From assembly GCA_007130865.1 (NCBI GenBank), contig SLRR01000131.1, positions 1 through 64,000 on the forward strand: a DNA stretch of 64,000 nucleotides. Direction: 5' to 3'. Source of the DNA: Spirochaeta sp. (GTDB lineage Bacteria; Spirochaetota; Spirochaetia; DSM-27196; Alkalispirochaetaceae). Position numbers and translations under genes: made by a program. The notes under the pieces were generated by a model. It was given only the letters and a program-made list of their open reading frames with translations. It ran no database searches and had not been told where the DNA came from. Every line of letters starts with the position of its first letter. Position 1 is the stretch's first letter. This document shows positions 16,863 to 24,844 of this stretch, piece by piece.

Positions 16863-19640
16863 ATGAAACATCATCCCGGTCCCATAACGATGAGGGTCAA
16901 CGGAGTCACGGTGCGGATCGATCGCACCCGCGGCACCCTCCTGGAGGTGCTCCGGGAGGATCTGGGTCTCACGGGAACAAAGAACGGGTGCGGTGTCGGC
17001 CAATGCGGCAGCTGTACCGTACTGATTGACGGAGCTCCCCGGCGCGCGTGTACGGTACCGGCAGGCTCGCTGGAAGGGTGTTCCCTGGAGACGGTGGAGT
17101 CCCTGGGGATGCGCGAGCCAAAGGCCGGTTCCTTCCGAACGACCCCCGCCCGCGCAACGCTGCATCCGATCCAGCAGGCGCTGCTCGCCGCCGGAGCGGT
17201 GCAGTGCGGCTTCTGCACGCCGGGCATCGTCATGACGGTAAAGCACCTGCTGGAAACCACACCGGACCCCTCCGAGACCGAGATCCGCCGCGCCCTCCGG
17301 GGTAATCTCTGTCGGTGCACGGGATACCAGTCGATCGTGCAGGGTGTACGGCGCGCCGCCCGGGCGCTCCGTGGAGACCCGGCGGCGCTGCAACCACCCG
17401 GGAGCGCGCCGGTACCGCGCCTGGAAGGGGTCCCCAAAGTCACAGGCACCCTTCCCTACGCGGACGACCTGAGTCGGCCGGACATGCTTCACGGAGTCCT
17501 GCTCTTCTCCGAGCACTCCCATGCGGAAATCCTGGAGGTGGATACGTCGGCCCTCACAGGCGGCGAGTCAAACGGGGACCAACCGTTGCCGGTCCTGGTC
17601 CTAACCGCCGCGGACCTGCCGGGACGCAACGGATTCGGTCTGCAGGTACCACATCAGCCGGTTTTTGCCATGGACCGCGTCCGCTACCCCGGTGAGGTGA
17701 TCGCCTGTGTCGTGGCGGAAACAGCCGACGCGGCCCGCGCATCGCGGGACCGGATCACCGTACGGTATCGCCCGCTGCCACCGCTACGCGATCCCGCGAA
17801 TAACATGCGGTCCGACGCTCCCCCGCTGCATCCCGACGGTAACGTGGCGGAACACGTGGAATTTACCCGGGGAGACCCGGACCAGGCGTTCAACGAGGCG
17901 GACCTCGTCGTGGAGGGGGAGTATCGCGTACCGCCCGTGGAACACGCCTACCTGGAGCCGGAAGCGTGCATGGCCGTACCGGACGAGGACGGATTCCGGA
18001 TCACGGTGTACGCCGCGACGCAAGGCGCCTTTGCGTTCCGGGAGATGATCGCGGCCTCGCTGGACCTGCCGGTGGAACAGGTACGGGTGGTGCAGACGAT
18101 GCCCGGCGGCGGATTCGGGGGTAAGGAAGAACCTACCGTGCATATCCAGGCCGCGCTGGCGGCGCTGCGCGCGGGCCGACCCGTTAAAATCACGCTGAAT
18201 CGGGAAGAGTCGATCCGGATCAGCACCAAACGCCACGCAGCGGTGATCCGCATGAGCCATGCGGTCCGCTCCGACGGAACGATCCTGGGATTCCGTTCAC
18301 GCACGGTCTGCGACGCCGGGGCGTATCTCTCACTCACGAAGCCGGTGGTATTTCGCACGGTGGTGTGCGCCGCGGGGCCCTATGCGATTGAGAACGTCCA
18401 CGCCGAGGGATTCGGTGTATACACCACTACCAACCCGGGAGGCGCGTTCCGTGGGTTCGGCAGTACGCAGGTAGCCTTTGCCGCGGAGCGGCAGATGGAC
18501 AAGATCGCCCGTCGTCTCGGGATCGACCCCCTTGTGCTGCGCCGACGGAACGGCCTTGCAGCCGGCAGGCGCACGATAACCGGACAGCTCCTGCGCGCCG
18601 ACGGCACCGGGTTTTCCGCAGTACTGGAAACGATGGAGCGGGCGCTCGCAGAAGAACGGGACCCGCTCATGAAGGCCCCCCTGGAGCCCGGCTGGACGCG
18701 GGCGGTGGGGATCGCCACGTCCTACAAGAACGTCGGTCTCGGCAAGGGGCTGCCCGACACGGCGGAAGCGGAAGTGGAGCTCACCGCCGACGGGACGCTG
18801 GTGGTCCGCGTGGGCGCCACCGACATGGGACAGGGCTCGGATACGGTGATGGCGCAGATCGCCGCCCGGGCGTTTGGTACCGACTACCACCGTGTGCGGG
18901 TTGTCTCCAGCGACACCGCCGTCTGTCCCGACGGTGGTATGACCACCGCCAGTCGTCAGACGTTTGTCACCGGCAACGCCGTACGCCTGGCGGCGGAACA
19001 GCTGGCTGCCAGGGTACGGGACCGCGCCCGGTCGGGGGCGAGCAGTGACGGAAGCACGGACACGGGCGGTATTACCGGCGGCCTCGAACGAGACCATGCC
19101 GCGACAGCTCCGCTGCGCGAACGGGTGGTCTACACGCCGCCCACAACGGTGCCCCTGGCTTCCACGGACGGTCCCGGCGCCGACGGCGATATCCATTTCG
19201 CGTTTTGCTACACCGCTCACGCCGTAGTGGTGACGGTGCACCGGGACAGCGGCGCGGTCCGGGTGGAGCGGATTATCGCGGTGGCCGACGCGGGAAACGC
19301 GATTCACCTGCAAAACGTACAGGGTCAGATCGAGGGCGGCGTCGCCATGGGACTGGGGTACGCGTTGACAGAGTCGTTCGTACACGAAGGCGACGAGATC
19401 AGAACAAACTCGCTGGCAAAACTCGGCGTACCCCGGTCCGACCAGGTTCCGCCGATCCGCAGCGAAGTCGTGGAAATCGCGGACCGGAACGGGCCGTACG
19501 GTGCAAAGGGACTCGGTGAGGTTCCGCTCAACCCCGTCGCCCCGGCGATCGCCAACGCTATCGCGGCGGCGATCGGGGTCGAGGTCGATACGCTGCCGAT
19601 CACGCCGGAACGGGTCAGGTCGCGGCTACCTCCGCGTTGA
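16863..19640 (+). CDS. xdhD: XdhD-like molybdenum hydroxylase with fused 2Fe-2S domain
   Basis: A 925-aa fusion. Residues about 10-165 form the two-cluster 2Fe-2S module (NGCGVGQCGSCTVLI, then VQCGFCTPGI and GNLCRCTGYQ). The rest is the molybdopterin domain of the xanthine dehydrogenase family, with GGGFGGKEEP, GGAFRGFGS, GATDMGQGSDTV and the C-terminal catalytic glutamate in KGLGEVPLNP. No FAD domain is present, so electrons probably pass to a partner such as YgfK. GAGGA lies 7 nt before the ATG. Its 3' end overlaps the convergent PLP-enzyme gene by 26 bp. Substrate specificity (xanthine, hypoxanthine or a reduced purine) cannot be fixed from sequence. Confidence 0.92.
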   Translation: MKHHPGPITMRVNGVTVRIDRTRGTLLEVLREDLGLTGTKNGCGVGQCGSCTVLIDGAPRRACTVPAGSLEGCSLETVESLGMREPKAGSFRTTPARATLHPIQQALLAAGAVQCGFCTPGIVMTVKHLLETTPDPSETEIRRALRGNLCRCTGYQSIVQGVRRAARALRGDPAALQPPGSAPVPRLEGVPKVTGTLPYADDLSRPDMLHGVLLFSEHSHAEILEVDTSALTGGESNGDQPLPVLVLTAADLPGRNGFGLQVPHQPVFAMDRVRYPGEVIACVVAETADAARASRDRITVRYRPLPPLRDPANNMRSDAPPLHPDGNVAEHVEFTRGDPDQAFNEADLVVEGEYRVPPVEHAYLEPEACMAVPDEDGFRITVYAATQGAFAFREMIAASLDLPVEQVRVVQTMPGGGFGGKEEPTVHIQAALAALRAGRPVKITLNREESIRISTKRHAAVIRMSHAVRSDGTILGFRSRTVCDAGAYLSLTKPVVFRTVVCAAGPYAIENVHAEGFGVYTTTNPGGAFRGFGSTQVAFAAERQMDKIARRLGIDPLVLRRRNGLAAGRRTITGQLLRADGTGFSAVLETMERALAEERDPLMKAPLEPGWTRAVGIATSYKNVGLGKGLPDTAEAEVELTADGTLVVRVGATDMGQGSDTVMAQIAARAFGTDYHRVRVVSSDTAVCPDGGMTTASRQTFVTGNAVRLAAEQLAARVRDRARSGASSDGSTDTGGITGGLERDHAATAPLRERVVYTPPTTVPLASTDGPGADGDIHFAFCYTAHAVVVTVHRDSGAVRVERIIAVADAGNAIHLQNVQGQIEGGVAMGLGYALTESFVHEGDEIRTNSLAKLGVPRSDQVPPIRSEVVEIADRNGPYGAKGLGEVPLNPVAPAIANAIAAAIGVEVDTLPITPERVRSRLPPR

Positions 19641-21090
19641 ACGCGCGAATCATCTCGTCGATCTCCTCCGCCTGGGCCTGCACGTTGCGCCAGTAATCGC
19701 GGTCGTACCACTGCCGGTTAAGCTCCTCGGAGTCTTTTCCCTGCTGTTCCACCCAGGTGTAGTACTTGAGATTATGTATGCGCTTGCGCTCACGGTAGGT
19801 CGTCTCGATCAACGCGTCGGGACGCACTCCCTCGATGTGACGGTAGGCGATCCGCTCTGCGTCCGCTTGAGAGAGTTCGCCCTGCACTTCCCTCTCCTCG
19901 TCGAGCCGGGAGTGGTACAGGTCCATCGAGTCGGTAAGGACCGTGAGTATCACATCCTCCGGTCCGAGCTCGAGGTACCGCGCCATCTTGGCGGCGGCCA
20001 GAATGTTGCCGATCCCGGAGATTCCCGCCGCATCAAGCTGCTGTGCGAGTTTTGTGTCTACGCCGCGTTCTACAAGGTGACGGCGGCCGGCGGGCTCGTT
20101 GTAAAGCCGCAGAAGTTGCATCGTGTCCTCGTCGTCCACGGCGATCGCCATATCGGTATTCCGAACGTTGTGGACCCAGGGAATGTGCTTGTCGCCGATT
20201 CCCTCGATACGGTGCTCGCCGAATCCGTTCTCCAGAATCGTGGGGCATTGTAACGCCTCCACAGCGGCGACCTTCATCGTCGGAAAGATCTCCTTCAATC
20301 GATCCCCTGCGGCAAGCGTCCCGGAAGATCCGGTGGCCACCACGAAGCCCGCTACGTCCTGGCCCGACTTCAGCACCTCCCGTAGCGCCTCCAGCAACGC
20401 TTCCCCGGTAACGTGATAGTGCCAGAGGTAGTTTCCGAACTGGTCGAACTGGTTGAACACCACCACCTTGTCGCCGCGGTCCCGCACGAGGTCGTGGCAC
20501 GCGTCAAAGATCTCCTTCACATTACTCTCCGTGCCGGGAGTGGCGACGATCTCTCCGGCCACGGTCTTGAGCCACTCAAACCGCTCCCGGCTCATCCCCT
20601 CCGGCAGGATCGCCACGGACTCACAGTCCAGGAGTGCAGCGTTGTACGCGCCGCCCCGGCAGTAGTTACCGGTGGACGGCCAGACCGCTTTTTGCCGGGT
20701 CGCGTCAAAGTTACCGCTCACCAGCGCCGGTACGAGGCACCCGTAGGTGGCCCCCACTTTGTGCGCCCCCGTGGGAAACCATCGCCCCACAAGCGCGATT
20801 ATTCGCGCCGGTACGCCGGTCAGTTCCGGAGGCAACTCGAGGAAGTTCACCGGGCCAAATCCATCCCCGGCACGACCGCCTGGTGAAGCCGGGCGATTCT
20901 TCCAGGTGATCCGGAACAGGTTCAGCGGGTCCATGTCCCAAAGCCCCACGCGGGTAATTCTCTCGATCAGGTCCGGTTCGAGCCGTTCCGGGAACTTCTG
21001 CTGTTCCAGGGTGGGCAGAACTATTCCACGACGGCGACATACCTCAATATTACGTTTGCGCGCCGCGTCATGTACGGTGGTTTCAATCAT
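19615..21090 (-). CDS. Fold-type II PLP-dependent lyase/synthase (cysteine-synthase-like), 491 aa
   Basis: The start is ATG 21090 with GGGAG at 6 nt; the track start at 21156 lies in the promoter. The PLP lysine is in TGAHKVGATYG and a Ser/Thr/Asn loop follows (WPSTGNYCRGGAYN). A glycine-rich phosphate loop is seen in ATGSSGTLAAGD. At 491 aa it is longer than cysteine synthases and clearly distinct from E. coli-type YgeX (diaminopropionate ammonia-lyase, about 400 aa, KDESKRFGLNAFK type). It may supply the beta-elimination step that YgeX performs elsewhere in purine clusters, but that is inference from context. Convergent with xdhD. Confidence 0.8.
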   Translation of the reverse strand: MIETTVHDAARKRNIEVCRRRGIVLPTLEQQKFPERLEPDLIERITRVGLWDMDPLNLFRITWKNRPASPGGRAGDGFGPVNFLELPPELTGVPARIIALVGRWFPTGAHKVGATYGCLVPALVSGNFDATRQKAVWPSTGNYCRGGAYNAALLDCESVAILPEGMSRERFEWLKTVAGEIVATPGTESNVKEIFDACHDLVRDRGDKVVVFNQFDQFGNYLWHYHVTGEALLEALREVLKSGQDVAGFVVATGSSGTLAAGDRLKEIFPTMKVAAVEALQCPTILENGFGEHRIEGIGDKHIPWVHNVRNTDMAIAVDDEDTMQLLRLYNEPAGRRHLVERGVDTKLAQQLDAAGISGIGNILAAAKMARYLELGPEDVILTVLTDSMDLYHSRLDEEREVQGELSQADAERIAYRHIEGVRPDALIETTYRERKRIHNLKYYTWVEQQGKDSEELNRQWYDRDYWRNVQAQAEEIDEMIRAFNAEVAAT

Positions 21091-21127
21091 ACAGTGCTCC
21101 CGTTTACGTGATGGTGGTGATCCATCC

Positions 21128-21156
21128 ACCGTACGCCATAAACGGGAATACATCAA
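21128..21156 (-). promoter_or_regulatory. Promoter of the PLP-enzyme gene
   Basis: Minus-strand TTGATG (21156-21151), 17-nt spacer, TACGGT (21133-21128). A leader of about 31 nt with GGGAG follows, so this gene uses a conventional leadered mRNA, unlike many neighbours. Confidence 0.4.
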
Positions 21157-21374
21157 ATGGAATCGCCGGGGATATCTCCCACGTCGGAGAGAATATTGTG
21201 CGGTCCGCAGGCGAAACGATGCAGATCCTCGTCGGAAATGGCAGGCTCGATCGGTGCGATTAGCGCTCCCGTTCCCGGGGTGATTCCCTGCTCCACCGGT
21301 CCGGTGAGGTCCGGGTTGGTACCGATCAATCGGGCACCACGTTCGACCACGGTACCGTCCCCATTACCAGACAA
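21153..21374 (-). pseudogene. Remnant of a HAD-IIA (NagD-like) hydrolase
   Basis: A 73-codon minus-strand frame starting just inside the SDR stop contains RLIGTNPDLTGPVEQGITP followed by GTGALIAPIE. This is the characteristic cap-region motif of HAD-IIA phosphatases (NagD/AraL/pNPPase), where G-A-R-L-I-G-T-N-P-D is strongly conserved. The N-terminal DxD half and the C-terminal GDxxxTD half are missing, and the rest of the frame (FACGPHNILSDVGD) does not match the family. I read it as a fragment left by deletion. No start codon with a good ribosome site is visible. Confidence 0.6.
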
Positions 21375-22131
21375 ACGTCTGGTCGTTGATCGAATCGAAC
21401 ATCCGATCCAGGTCTTCCCGGGAGGCGGAGACTACCGATAACGCACCAGGGTACTCGATCTCCGGCACATCCGCTTCCAGGCCCTTCATTACGGACTCCA
21501 CGTATTCCTCCACGTCTACTCCGCTGTCGGCGTAACCCGCTTTCTTTCTACCTTCAGCGTTCAATTCGGTTCTGACTCTTGGAGGCAGAACCTCGTACAC
21601 GGAGACTCCGGCTTGTCGCATCTGAAACCTGAGAGAGAGGGTGAAGTTATGGATGAACGCTTTTGTCGCGCAATACACCGGGACACGGGCCATAGGGGTG
21701 AACGCCAGGACCGACGAAATGTTGATGATCGCGGCGTTCTTCCGTGACTTGAGATGCGGCATCAACCTCGCCGTCAGATAGACCGGGGCTTCGATGTTCG
21801 TACCGATCTCACTCGGTCCGCTCTCGAGATCTTCCATGCCAAGGTTGAAATTGACATCACGCTGAATTCCCGCGTTGTTCACGAGGACATTCAGTTCGCT
21901 GAACTTGCCAGTCACCCAGGAGACGAGTTCCTGACGGTCATCTTCGCTGGAAACGTCACAAACTACCGTGTGAATCCCGGGGTGGCGCCGGCGGATCTCT
22001 TCCAGCATCTCCTCTCTTCGACCGCAAATTATTACGGTATTATTTCGTTCCAGGAGGCTCTTCGCAAGCGCATAACCAATTCCTGATGTTCCACCGGTTA
22101 TCAAAACGGTATTATTGTTCAACTGCATCAT
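21364..22131 (-). CDS. Short-chain dehydrogenase/reductase (DltE-like)
   Basis: 255 aa, classical SDR. It has the cofactor motif TGGTSGIG at residues about 12-19, a basic residue after beta2 (CGRREE) suggesting NADP(H), NNAG (LVNNAGIQ), and the catalytic Ser with YCATKAF. The start is one of two adjacent ATGs overlapping the DUF89 stop, with AAAGGAG upstream. It resembles DltE/YciK-type oxidoreductases of unknown substrate. Co-transcription with the DUF89 gene and its place within the purine island suggest, but do not show, a role there. Confidence 0.85.
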   Translation of the reverse strand: MMQLNNNTVLITGGTSGIGYALAKSLLERNNTVIICGRREEMLEEIRRRHPGIHTVVCDVSSEDDRQELVSWVTGKFSELNVLVNNAGIQRDVNFNLGMEDLESGPSEIGTNIEAPVYLTARLMPHLKSRKNAAIINISSVLAFTPMARVPVYCATKAFIHNFTLSLRFQMRQAGVSVYEVLPPRVRTELNAEGRKKAGYADSGVDVEEYVESVMKGLEADVPEIEYPGALSVVSASREDLDRMFDSINDQTFVW

Positions 22132-23429
22132 TTGACTCCTTTAACGAGTTGTATTACGCCGCGCTTTCCGGCGGTGCGCCAGCCCGGCTCCGTGCGGTCC
22201 AGGGTATTCACAACCGTGTTGTCGCACCCCACGAGGCAGTCGCTTTTCATCGTTCGCAACAGCACGATCGGAAAAGGATACCGGCATCCCAGGGCGTGTT
22301 CCGCATCCGTCGCCGCCGACCAGATCGTATCCCGGAATACCCGACGGTAGTTGAAGTCACCCTTGACCACGAGGATCGCCGCATCGGCCAGGAGTCTCGT
22401 TATACGCTCCGGTGCACCCGGAAGGTAACGCGTACCACACCAGTACTGATCGGGAGCGACCGAGAGTTGTCCGCGTTCAAACGCTGTTCGGAGTACGATC
22501 GCGCCGCGACGGACCTCCGCATCACCGTGTAATTCAGCGATGCGCAGGAACTCCCGGATATCCTCCACGGTCGTATCGCTTACATAGGTGGGATACATCT
22601 TCGGGTGCAGGACAACGGCCTTCCCGGTGATCGCGATCACCGTAAGCGCAAGCACCAGGTCCCCGGCAAGCTCCGCTCCGGAATTATCCATAACGATGTG
22701 TGCCGGCCCGGATCGTGTAACAAGGTGCTCCGCCGCTCGCGCGCCGTGATCGAGCAGGAGCAGTTCCCGATCACCCTCGGAGTGATCCAGCGTCTCGCCG
22801 GCGGTAAAGGAGATATCCGCTTTGTTCCCCCACATCGCGAGGTGCAACGCTTCCTCCAGGATGAGCACATCCTCCGGGGGCACACCGGCGGTGGAGGCAC
22901 GCCGGCCGGGAAGCTCACCGGTCTGCTCGGCGCGTTGCTCTTCGTCGCGCTCATCGGTCTGCTCGGCGGCCCGCTCGGCGCGATCGAGAATGCTCTCCGC
23001 CGGTCCGCCGGACCCGAAAAATCTCGTGAAGGGAAGGAAGGGAGCTCCCGATTCGAGCTCCGCGCGTTTCATCGGCCCGTACGGATCGATCCGCGTCTCG
23101 AAGTAGCGACACGCCTGCAGGACCAGGCGGAACCCGTAGGTCTCCCCAAAGAACCAGTCCGTATCGTGCCAGGTATCTCCGGCGTATGGTCCGTATTCGG
23201 CCTGCCACTGCTCGTAGTCCCACGCCGGCAGTGCCGGTGCGGGAATCGGCCGATCGCGGGTAATTGCGTCGGCGAGATCCTCAAGGTCACCGCGGATCGT
23301 ACGGGAGTATTCCGGATGGGCGTTGATCACATTCCGTATATTTGCGGGAAGGCGGTCGGTCATCGTGGCGTGGGCAAACGCGTTGTCCGGTGTCGTCCGG
23401 ATCGGTGCCGGTGCGGGGAAGTACGTCAT
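22128..23429 (-). CDS. DUF89/ARMT1-family damage-control metal-dependent phosphatase
   Basis: 433 aa. The family core is clear: DWFFGETYGFRLVLQACRYF, the metal-binding VMDNSGAELAGDLVL, KMYPTYVSD, WCGTRYLPG and KGDFNYRRVFRD, with LLRTMKSDCLVG near the end. DUF89 proteins are metal-dependent phosphatases that dephosphorylate damaged or surplus sugar phosphates. I take ATG 23429 because the N-terminal stretch PAPAPIRTTPDNAFAHATMTDRLP matches the usual start of the family; this places the -10 box 6 nt before the ATG and implies a leaderless mRNA. An internal acidic/arginine-rich linker (about residues 150-180) is unusual. Divergent from ygeW. Confidence 0.85.
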   Translation of the reverse strand: MTYFPAPAPIRTTPDNAFAHATMTDRLPANIRNVINAHPEYSRTIRGDLEDLADAITRDRPIPAPALPAWDYEQWQAEYGPYAGDTWHDTDWFFGETYGFRLVLQACRYFETRIDPYGPMKRAELESGAPFLPFTRFFGSGGPAESILDRAERAAEQTDERDEEQRAEQTGELPGRRASTAGVPPEDVLILEEALHLAMWGNKADISFTAGETLDHSEGDRELLLLDHGARAAEHLVTRSGPAHIVMDNSGAELAGDLVLALTVIAITGKAVVLHPKMYPTYVSDTTVEDIREFLRIAELHGDAEVRRGAIVLRTAFERGQLSVAPDQYWCGTRYLPGAPERITRLLADAAILVVKGDFNYRRVFRDTIWSAATDAEHALGCRYPFPIVLLRTMKSDCLVGCDNTVVNTLDRTEPGWRTAGKRGVIQLVKGVK

Positions 23430-23435
23430 TGAATG

Positions 23436-23441
23436 GTTATA
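23436..23441 (-). promoter_or_regulatory. -10 box of the DUF89-SDR operon
   Basis: Minus-strand TATAAC lies 6 nt before ATG 23429. At 16-18 nt further upstream there is no recognisable -35 (best AGTGAA), which would fit an activator-dependent promoter. Confidence 0.5.
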
Positions 23442-23480
23442 CCATCCCCGGACCGGTGTTCACTACCCTGTTGACGCGGT

Positions 23481-23553
23481 GGGACGGGACGCGACCGCTT
23501 GAGACGGGACGCGACCGCTTGAGACGGGACGCGACTGCACGAGACGGGACGCC
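23481..23553. repeat. 20-bp tandem direct repeat array between divergent DUF89 and ygeW
   Basis: The unit GAGACGGGACGCGACCGCTT recurs with an exact 20-bp period: copies begin at 23481 (first bases GG), 23501, 23521 (last bases TGCAC) and a partial copy at 23541-23553, about 3.6 units. The period is close to two DNA turns, so bound proteins would face the same side. It lies 40 bp upstream of both weak-(-35) promoters and contains no coding frame. Confidence 0.8.
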
Positions 23554-23591
23554 TTGGAAAATTTCTGGATTACTCCCGGTCGGTCCGGTGG

Positions 23592-23597
23592 TACAAT
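23592..23597 (+). promoter_or_regulatory. -10 box of the ygeW operon
   Basis: TACAAT, followed by a short leader with AAAGGAG 7 nt before ATG 23618. The -35 position is poor (TTACTC at 16-nt spacing). The 20-bp repeat array ends 38 nt upstream. Confidence 0.45.
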
Positions 23598-23617
23598 CCT
23601 AGCAAAGGAGCATCACT

Positions 23618-24841
23618 ATGAACGCTAACGCAACAGGACGACCCGACGACAATCGTCTACAGGAGTCCGTCGAGAATTTCGACGCGGCAGCTGCAAAGGA
23701 GCTGTCCGGAAAGGACTTCCTGCTCACCTGGGAGAAGAGCGACCCCGCTCTCAGAACGGTTCTGCAGGCTGCCTCAATCCTGCGCGATATGCGCGCCGCC
23801 GGGATCGGTACGGAAGCGTTCTCAAATGGGCTGGCGGTCTCGCTCTTCCGGGACAACTCCACCCGGACGCGTTTCAGCTTCTCCAGCGCCGCCAACCTAC
23901 TGGGGTTGGCGGTTCAGGATCTGGACGAGACGCGATCACAGATCGCCCACGGTGAGACGGTACGGGAAACCGCCACGATGATTTCCTTCCTCGCGGAGGT
24001 GGTGGGGATCCGGGACGATATTTTTCTCGGTGCCGGTCACGAGTACATGGTGGAGGTTGGTCACGCTCTGGACGAAGGGTTTCGTGAGGGAGCTCTCCCG
24101 CAGCGTACTACCGTGGTAAACCTGCAGTGCGACCGGGACCATCCTACGCAGAGCATGGCGGACCTGGCGCACCTGATCGAATACTTCGGCGGGGTGGAGA
24201 ACCTCAAAGGAAAGAAACTCGCCATGACCTGGGCGTACTCCCCGTCCTACGGCAAGCCTCTCTCGGTACCGCAGGGGATCATCACCCTGCTCACGCGGTT
24301 CGGCATGGACGTGAGCCTTGCCCACCCCAAAGGGTACAACCTCATTCCGGATATCGAGACCCTTGCGGCGGAGCACGCCTCCGAGTCGGGGGGCTCCTTT
24401 GTCTGTACCGACAGTATGGCCGGAGCGTTTGAGAACGCCGACATCGTATACCCCAAGAGCTGGGCCCCCTTCTCGGTGATGCAACGCCGGACGGAACTGT
24501 TGCGGGAGAAGAACACCGCCGCCCTGGCTGATCTGGAACAGGAATGCCTGGAAAACAACCGGGCGTTTACCGATTGGGAGTGCACGGAAGATCTCATGAA
24601 GACCACGCGTAACGGCTCCGCACTCTATATGCACTGCCTGCCGGCGGATATCACCGGTGTCAGCTGCGAACGAGGAGAGGTGGCGCAGTCCGTGTTTGAA
24701 CGCTACCGCCTGGACACCTACCGTGAAGCGGGGTGGAAACCGTACGTGATCGCCGCGATGATCCTGCTCTCGCGCACGCCGGACCCGCAGAAAACGCTCA
24801 AGACGTTGATCGTGCAGAACAAACGGCGCGTGGCGGGGTAA
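23618..24841 (+). CDS. ygeW: YgeW, knotted carbamoyltransferase
   Basis: 407 aa, aspartate/ornithine carbamoyltransferase superfamily. The carbamoyl-phosphate loop is DNSTRTRFSF; the second conserved block is CDRDHPTQSMADL; the YgeW-specific segment is DETRSQIAHGETVRETATMIS. A C-terminal MHCLPADITG block follows. YgeW does not use ornithine or aspartate; in current models of anaerobic purine breakdown it acts on a ureido-propionate compound, releasing carbamoyl phosphate. No carbamate kinase is in this window. AAAGGAG precedes the ATG. First gene of a six-gene block with ygfK. Confidence 0.95.
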   Translation: MNANATGRPDDNRLQESVENFDAAAAKELSGKDFLLTWEKSDPALRTVLQAASILRDMRAAGIGTEAFSNGLAVSLFRDNSTRTRFSFSSAANLLGLAVQDLDETRSQIAHGETVRETATMISFLAEVVGIRDDIFLGAGHEYMVEVGHALDEGFREGALPQRTTVVNLQCDRDHPTQSMADLAHLIEYFGGVENLKGKKLAMTWAYSPSYGKPLSVPQGIITLLTRFGMDVSLAHPKGYNLIPDIETLAAEHASESGGSFVCTDSMAGAFENADIVYPKSWAPFSVMQRRTELLREKNTAALADLEQECLENNRAFTDWECTEDLMKTTRNGSALYMHCLPADITGVSCERGEVAQSVFERYRLDTYREAGWKPYVIAAMILLSRTPDPQKTLKTLIVQNKRRVAG

Positions 24842-24844
24842 ACG

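Noticed and set aside
19615-21090. Naming this gene ygeX
   Set aside because: Length and PLP-lysine motif differ from diaminopropionate ammonia-lyase; only the genomic context is similar.
23481-23553. CRISPR array
   Set aside because: The 20-bp units are head to tail with no unique spacers and no cas genes nearby.
23554-23617. Purine riboswitch before ygeW
   Set aside because: The leader from the -10 box to ATG is only about 20 nt, too short for a riboswitch, and no conserved purine-aptamer core was seen.
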